DNA of 11,361 nucleotides from Jejuia sp. UBA6058 (GTDB lineage: Bacteria; Bacteroidota; Bacteroidia; Flavobacteriales; Flavobacteriaceae). Shown here piece after piece: positions 6,462 through 11,361 of the stretch. Below the pieces are notes generated by a model. It made no database searches, was not told the origin of the DNA, and worked only from the letters and a program-made list of their open reading frames with translations. The translations under genes and the position numbers were made by a program. The stretch spans positions 1-11,361 of the forward strand of contig DIYI01000010.1 in NCBI GenBank assembly GCA_002428965.1, in the 5' to 3' direction. Numbering within the stretch: the first letter of the stretch is position 1; each line of letters opens with the position of its first letter.

Positions 6462-8805
6462 AAAAGGATTCCTTTTCCCAATTATCATTTTATTTTTTTT
6501 GGTTGGTTTGCAGAGTTTCTCTCAAAACAACCAAAAAGAACAACCACTTACAGTTGTATTAAAAAGACTATCAGAACGCTACAATATAAGCTTCTCATAT
6601 ATCGATGAAACTGTTGCCAATATAGAGGTTCGCACTCCTGATAATTCACTTAATCTTAAAGATGCACTTTATGAACTGGAGCTTGATACAGGTTTAAAGT
6701 TTCATATTCTAAACAGTCGTTTTGTTACAATAACTAAACGTAAAAAAGGTGACAAAACCATTATTAGAGAAAAACTAGAAGAAGTAGTAGTTAACAACTA
6801 TCTTACCTCGGGAATAAAAAAACTAAATGATGGGTCGCTTACCATAAAGCCAGAACAATTTGGTATTTTACCTGGATTGATAGAACCTGATATTTTACAA
6901 ACCATACAAGCACTTCCTGGAGTTTATAGTGTAGAAGAATCTGTTTCAAATATTAATGTACGTGGCGGTACGCACGATCAAAACTTAATACTTTGGGATG
7001 GTATCAAAATGTACCAATCTGGACATTTTTTCGGGCTAATTTCTGCATTTAATCCGTATACAACTAAAAAAGTAAATGTTTCTAAAAATGGAACGCGAGC
7101 CAGATTTGGTGATGGTATTTCTAGTGTTATAGATATGCAATTGTCTGATGTTATTGATAATGAATTTTCAGCTGGTGCTGGATTCAACCTAATAAATGCA
7201 CATGCTTATGCAAAAATACCCCTATCACCAAAAACTGAGTTACAATTATCAACAAGACGCTCCATAACAGATCTGCTTGTTACACCAACATACGATCAAT
7301 ATTTTAAACGCGTATTTCAAGATTCCGATTTATCAAACAATGCAGAAAGTGATGATATTATCTCTCAAAATGAAAACTTTTCGTTTTACGACATTACTGC
7401 TAAGTTTTTATATGATATTACTAAAAAGGACAAACTACGCCTGAATTTTATGACTATTAATAATAGTTTGAATTATGAGGAAAGCTCAACTATAAACGAT
7501 AGAAACGAAGCTTTAAATAGTAGTTTATCTCAACAAAATTTCGCCTATGGCTTAACATATACTAGAGATTGGAATAGTAATTTATCAACCACCGCACAGC
7601 TTTACGTAACCAATTACGATTTAGATGCTACTAATTTTGACATCATAAATAATCAACGTTTAATACAGGAAAATGAAGTTTTTGATGGCTCTGTGAGATT
7701 AGATATTTACTATAATGCTAACGCTAATTTTAAATTTAATTTAGGGTATCAATTTACAGAAGTTGGTATTAGCAATTTGGAAGATGTAAACAATCCGAAT
7801 TTTAGAAGTTTTATTCGTGATGTTATTCGAAGTAACTCGGTTTATGGAGAAAGTGCATATTTATCCAACAATGCAAAAACAAGATTGAATATTGGTGCTA
7901 GAGCCACGCATCTAGATCAGTTTAATGATATTTTAATTGAACCACGATTAAATTTTAGTCAACGCTTTTTGAATAATTTCCGTTTTGAGGTTTTAGGTGA
8001 ATTGAAAAGTCAAACAGCTTCTCAAATTATAGATTTACAAAATGATTTTTTAGGTATTGAAAAACGACGTTGGGTACTCTCAAATAATAAAACAGAAATT
8101 GAAGTTCAGAATGGTAAATCTCTATATCCGGTACCCATTTTAAAAAGTAAACAAGCGTCTGCAGGTATTCATTTTAATAAGAATAAATTTCTTATGAGTG
8201 CCGAAGCTTTCATAAAACAAGTTGATGGTATTACAACACGCAGTCAAGGCTTTCAAAACCAATACCAATTTGAATATGCGATTGGAAGCTATAAAATTAG
8301 AGGTATTGACCTCATTGTAAACAAACAATTTAGTGATATTGTAAGTACTTGGTTAGGCTATTCTTATAGTATTAATGACTATACCTTTTCTGATCTTAAT
8401 GATGGGCAACCTTTTCCTAATAATGCTGACGTAAGGCATGCTTTAAGTTTTGCTTCTACCTATACGTATAACAACTTTAAATTGGCATTAGGTTTTAATT
8501 GGCACACGGGTAGACCATTTACATTACCAACTGGAACTGTCGACGATAATAATACTATAGTTTATAACACACCTAATGCTTCAAATTTAACAGACTATAT
8601 GCGTGCTGATGTATCGGCCACCTATAATTTTGATTTATCACAAAATGGTATCCGAGCTACAATTGGAGCCTCTTTATGGAATGTTTTAAACAGAGAAAAC
8701 ATTCTAAACACTTATTATACTTTAGATAATGACGATAACATTACTAAAGTTGAAAATCAATCTCTAGGAATTACGCCAAACATAAGTTTTAGAGTTATGT
8801 TTTAA
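6454..8805 (+). CDS. FecA-like TonB-dependent receptor with N-terminal STN signalling domain
   Basis: The 783-residue outer-membrane receptor takes up an unknown ligand with TonB energy and signals its presence. A signal peptide ends near FSQNN (24-26). An STN domain at about 28-95 (LTVVLKRLSERYNISFSY through FHILNSRFVTITK) is the part that contacts FecR. A TonB box-like LEEVVV lies at 108-113. The plug at about 130-235 contains LPGVYSVEESVSNINVRGG and YTTKKVNVSKNGTRARFGDG. The rest is beta-barrel, ending in the outer-membrane signature ISFRVMF with a terminal Phe. No carboxypeptidase-like regulatory domain lies between STN and plug, and no SusD partner is next door, so it resembles siderophore or metal-complex receptors more than glycan receptors; that is inference. 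The start is GTG 6454, inside the end of fecR; no other start in this frame retains the signal peptide. Confidence 0.9.
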   Translation: MSRKGFLFPIIILFFLVGLQSFSQNNQKEQPLTVVLKRLSERYNISFSYIDETVANIEVRTPDNSLNLKDALYELELDTGLKFHILNSRFVTITKRKKGDKTIIREKLEEVVVNNYLTSGIKKLNDGSLTIKPEQFGILPGLIEPDILQTIQALPGVYSVEESVSNINVRGGTHDQNLILWDGIKMYQSGHFFGLISAFNPYTTKKVNVSKNGTRARFGDGISSVIDMQLSDVIDNEFSAGAGFNLINAHAYAKIPLSPKTELQLSTRRSITDLLVTPTYDQYFKRVFQDSDLSNNAESDDIISQNENFSFYDITAKFLYDITKKDKLRLNFMTINNSLNYEESSTINDRNEALNSSLSQQNFAYGLTYTRDWNSNLSTTAQLYVTNYDLDATNFDIINNQRLIQENEVFDGSVRLDIYYNANANFKFNLGYQFTEVGISNLEDVNNPNFRSFIRDVIRSNSVYGESAYLSNNAKTRLNIGARATHLDQFNDILIEPRLNFSQRFLNNFRFEVLGELKSQTASQIIDLQNDFLGIEKRRWVLSNNKTEIEVQNGKSLYPVPILKSKQASAGIHFNKNKFLMSAEAFIKQVDGITTRSQGFQNQYQFEYAIGSYKIRGIDLIVNKQFSDIVSTWLGYSYSINDYTFSDLNDGQPFPNNADVRHALSFASTYTYNNFKLALGFNWHTGRPFTLPTGTVDDNNTIVYNTPNASNLTDYMRADVSATYNFDLSQNGIRATIGASLWNVLNRENILNTYYTLDNDDNITKVENQSLGITPNISFRVMF

Positions 8806-8809
8806 AAAT

Positions 8810-8838
8810 AAAAAGCCGCAACACTGTTGCGACTTTTT
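8810..8838. terminator. Bidirectional Rho-independent terminator between convergent genes
   Basis: CGCAAC (8817-8822) pairs with GTTGCG (8826-8831) around a 3-base loop. The stem continues past a C/A mismatch with AAAAAG (8810-8815) against CTTTTT (8833-8838). T-runs therefore follow the hairpin on both strands. It lies 5 bases past the receptor stop and 22 bases past the stop of the minus-strand repeat protein, so it can end both transcripts. Confidence 0.9.
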
Positions 8839-8860
8839 ATATATTGAAAATATGACTTTA

Positions 8861-11361
8861 TTACTTCTTAACAATCACTTTTTTAGTAACCGTTCTGTAA
8901 TCTGAAATAAAGTTTACGATGTACATACCTTCTGATAGTCCATTAGTATTAATTGAAATACTTCCTGAATCTAAAGCTTTAGCAGATCCATTCACAATGA
9001 GTCTTCCTCTTGCATCCACTATATTGTAATCCATTTGTTCATTATCAAATAATCTAATTTCAACATTTAAACGATTAGCAACGGGGTTAGGATAGAATCT
9101 TACTTCATCATTTTGATCTATAAACGACGCCTCAAATTCCTCATAGCTATTAAATGCATCTACATAGGCCGCTAAATCATCATCATCCGGGTTAGATTTT
9201 CCAGTTCTATTTTTATTATTGGCTCTGTACTTGTTGAAGAAGTAGCAGAACCATTTAGAACCAATAACCAAGTTAATAGCGCCTCTTACATCCAGAGAAG
9301 CACAAATATTATTCTCTTCAACTAAATGTAAAACATCAAACCCTGTAGTTTCGCCTAGTTTAACTACGCTTAAATCTAGGGTATTTGGATTGTACACTAA
9401 ACTATGAATTCTATAAAATCCTTGATGATTTACTGTGAATTCTGGAGTAGCCGAAACATCCAAAATAGTAAGTGAAAATGCATCTGTTAATACATACAAT
9501 TGACTATATCCATCTGGGATGTATGGATGTTGATAGAATTTAGCATATAATGTCGTTTCACCATCGCTTAAACAAGAGATTGGTTTTGGCGAATACATTT
9601 TTCCTGAAAATGCTTTACATTCTTCAGCTTCTACGTGAATAGGAGCCCCTGCCACGTCTAGTGACGCACATAAAAGACCACCTCCTTGAACTAAAAGACC
9701 ATTAACATCAAAACCTGTAGTAACGTCTGGCACAACAACACTTAAATCTAATCCTGTTGGATATACTAGTGTATGAATTGTGTAATTGCCTGCTTCCGTC
9801 ACTGTGAATTCAGGAATTTCAGCTATTTGACGTATCAATAATTCTTCACCTTGAGTCAATACGTAAAGAACAGAATAATCTGCTGGAACTACCGCATCTC
9901 CATTTGGGTAAGCCGATATAATTGCTGACCCTCCTGATAAAGTTACATTGGTGTAAGTCGCAGTTAGTGTTCCTGCATCTGGATTGGTAACGTGAATTGG
10001 TGCGCCAGCTACATCTAGTGAAGCACATAATTCACCACCTCCTTGTATTAGTAATGCGTTTACATCAAATCCTGTAGTAACGTTTGGAACAACTACACTT
10101 AAATCTAGTCCTGTTGGATAAACGAAAGTATGTATTGTAAAGTGTCCTCCGCCTATTACTGTAAATTCAGGTGTTTCTGAAACTTGACGAATAATTAATT
10201 CTTCGCCTTCCGTGAGAACATATAATGTAGAGTAATCCATTGGAACTACTGCATCATGATTTGGCGTTGCGGAAATCATAACTTCTCCAGTTGAGCACAC
10301 TTCTGTTGCGGTTGCAGTTAATGTTCCTGCACTAACGTCACAAGAAGTTGTGGCTTCTACATATACTGGGGCACCTGCTACATCTAACGAAGCACATAAG
10401 CCGTTCTCTATTACAATGTTCAGTACATCAACTCCTGTGGTCTCTGGACCTACAACACTTAAATCTAAGAAGTTCGCACTTCCTTCTCTACCATCATATA
10501 CCAATGTGTGGATGGTGTACATACCTGGTTCGGTGATGTCGAATACTGGTTCTGCATTAACACCTTTGATTAATAGACTCTCGCCCATTGTTAATACAAA
10601 AAGCTTGCTGTAGCCTTCTGGTACTGTTGGCATGTCGCCTGGAGTAGCACTAATCTCTACACTATCGCCTACTAAAGTTACCTTGTCGGCTGTAGCATGT
10701 AACGTACCTGCATCCGCTGTACATGCTTCTACATATACTGGGGCACCTGCTACATCTAACGAAGCACATAAGCCGTTCTCTATTACAATGTTTAGTACAT
10801 CTACTCCTGTGGTCTCTGGTCCTACAACACTTAAATCTAAAAAGTTTGCACTTCCTTCTCTACCATCATATACCAACGTATGGATGGTGTACATACCTGA
10901 TTCGGTGATGTCGAATACTGGTTCTGCATTGACACCTTTGATCAATAGACTCTCGCCCATCGTTAATACAAAAAGCTTGCTGTAGCCTTCTGGTACTGTT
11001 GGCATATCGCCTGGAGTAGCACTAATCTCTACACTATCGCCTACTAAGGTTACCTTGTCGGCTGTGGCATGTAATGTTCCTGCATCTGCTGTACATGCTT
11101 CTACATATACTGGTGCGCCTGCTACATCTAACGAAGCACATAGTCCGTTCTCTATTACAATGTTTAGTACATCTACGCCTGTAGTCTCTGGTCCTACCAC
11201 ACTTAAATCTAAGAAGTTCGCACTTCCTTCTCTGCCATCATACACCAACGTATGGATGGTGTACATCCCTGGTTCGGTGATGTCGAATACTGGTTCTGCA
11301 TTGACACCTTTGATTAATAGACTCTCACCCATTGTCAGTACAAAAAGCTTGCTGTAGCCTT
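8861..11361 (-). CDS. T9SS type A cargo protein with tandem adhesin-like repeats (5' partial)
   Basis: The frame is open to the right edge of the window, so the N-terminus and signal peptide are missing; the first internal ATG (11330-11332) lies inside a repeat and is not the start. At least 833 codons are visible. Six repeats of about 118-124 residues can be seen. Each has the order AGTL...V...ISATP...VP-GYS-L-VLT...FTV...G-YTIHTLVY...LDLSVV...TTG-DV and closes with CASLDVAGAP. They look like beta-sandwich modules, a repeat type I remember from very long flavobacterial surface proteins. After the last repeat come an odd aromatic and basic stretch (WFCYFFNKYRANNKNR, near 9200-9250) and an acidic linker. 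The final 80 residues (8864-9103; VRFYPNPVANRLNVEIR to VTKKVIVKK) form the type A sorting domain, cleaved and used for surface attachment by the T9SS. A role in adhesion or gliding is inference. It is convergent with the receptor gene and need not share its regulation. Confidence 0.9.
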   Translation of the reverse strand, partial: GYSKLFVLTMGESLLIKGVNAEPVFDITEPGMYTIHTLVYDGREGSANFLDLSVVGPETTGVDVLNIVIENGLCASLDVAGAPVYVEACTADAGTLHATADKVTLVGDSVEISATPGDMPTVPEGYSKLFVLTMGESLLIKGVNAEPVFDITESGMYTIHTLVYDGREGSANFLDLSVVGPETTGVDVLNIVIENGLCASLDVAGAPVYVEACTADAGTLHATADKVTLVGDSVEISATPGDMPTVPEGYSKLFVLTMGESLLIKGVNAEPVFDITEPGMYTIHTLVYDGREGSANFLDLSVVGPETTGVDVLNIVIENGLCASLDVAGAPVYVEATTSCDVSAGTLTATATEVCSTGEVMISATPNHDAVVPMDYSTLYVLTEGEELIIRQVSETPEFTVIGGGHFTIHTFVYPTGLDLSVVVPNVTTGFDVNALLIQGGGELCASLDVAGAPIHVTNPDAGTLTATYTNVTLSGGSAIISAYPNGDAVVPADYSVLYVLTQGEELLIRQIAEIPEFTVTEAGNYTIHTLVYPTGLDLSVVVPDVTTGFDVNGLLVQGGGLLCASLDVAGAPIHVEAEECKAFSGKMYSPKPISCLSDGETTLYAKFYQHPYIPDGYSQLYVLTDAFSLTILDVSATPEFTVNHQGFYRIHSLVYNPNTLDLSVVKLGETTGFDVLHLVEENNICASLDVRGAINLVIGSKWFCYFFNKYRANNKNRTGKSNPDDDDLAAYVDAFNSYEEFEASFIDQNDEVRFYPNPVANRLNVEIRLFDNEQMDYNIVDARGRLIVNGSAKALDSGSISINTNGLSEGMYIVNFISDYRTVTKKVIVKK
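9266..10351 (-). repeat. Diverged copies of the same repeat module (3 copies)
   Basis: Three older units precede the sorting domain: 9983-10351 (123 codons), 9620-9982 (121 codons) and about 9266-9619 (118 codons). The first two resemble each other closely (YPTGLDLSVVVP, TTGFDVN, QGGG, CASLDVAGAPIHV). They lack the DGREGSANF insertion of the near-identical copies. The last is the most diverged, ending CASLDVRGAINLV. Divergence thus increases toward the C-terminus. Confidence 0.88.
10352..11361 (-). repeat. Near-identical 372-bp tandem repeats (2 full copies plus a partial one)
   Basis: Complete copies occupy 10352-10723 and 10724-11095, and a third (11096-11361) is cut by the window edge. 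The period is exactly 372 bp, or 124 codons. Compared by eye, the two full copies differ at about 17 bases, of which only one changes an amino acid (Pro or Ser after ITE). Copies this similar point to recent duplication or ongoing gene conversion within the gene. Confidence 0.93.

Noticed and set aside
10348..11357. Several open frames on the plus strand inside the repeat protein gene (10348-10536, 10350-10613, 10632-10985, 10723-10908, 11055-11357)
   Set aside because: They recur with the 372-bp repeat period and are antisense shadows of the repeat-coding strand; they show no start context or domain of their own.
9266..11361. CRISPR array
   Set aside because: The regular repeats are long (about 372 bp), lie fully in frame in one gene and have no spacers.

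Overview
The window looks like chromosome from a flavobacterium (Bacteroidota, most likely Flavobacteriaceae). It is AT-rich. Two large proteins end in type IX secretion system (T9SS) sorting domains, one of type A and one of type B. A FecI-type sigma factor, a FecR anti-sigma factor and an STN-bearing TonB receptor are present. Shine-Dalgarno sites are mostly absent, as is usual in this phylum. No tRNA, rRNA, CRISPR array or transposase is visible.

Layout. Positions 1-480 hold no complete gene. They contain a probable C-terminal scrap of an upstream gene, a structured RNA-like element (91-249) resembling a repeated flavobacterial non-coding RNA family, a short C-terminus-like fragment on the minus strand, and a terminator for the next gene. 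A minus-strand lipoprotein with two sets of internal repeats follows (481-2196). Divergent from it runs a plus-strand block: ECF sigma factor (2322-2840), a very large T9SS type B cargo protein with a seven-repeat FG-GAP propeller (2841-5483), FecR (5565-6461) and a FecA-like TonB-dependent receptor (6454-8805). A bidirectional terminator (8810-8838) separates this block from a minus-strand repeat adhesin-like T9SS type A protein. That gene runs off the right edge, and its last three visible repeats are almost identical 372-bp copies.

How it fits together. The receptor, FecR and the sigma factor form a classical cell-surface signalling set: ligand binding at the outer-membrane receptor is relayed through its STN domain to FecR, which frees the sigma factor. 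Two sequences upstream of the lipoprotein and of fecR share a GGTAGGAA box, exactly 15 bp, then TGTTnTATAA. I infer that these are the promoters this sigma factor recognises. The regulon would then include fecR-receptor and the divergent lipoprotein, while the sigma gene and the T9SS cargo gene would be transcribed together from a different promoter. The cargo gene sitting between the sigma factor and its anti-sigma factor is the unusual part of the arrangement. The ligand is not apparent from the sequence.
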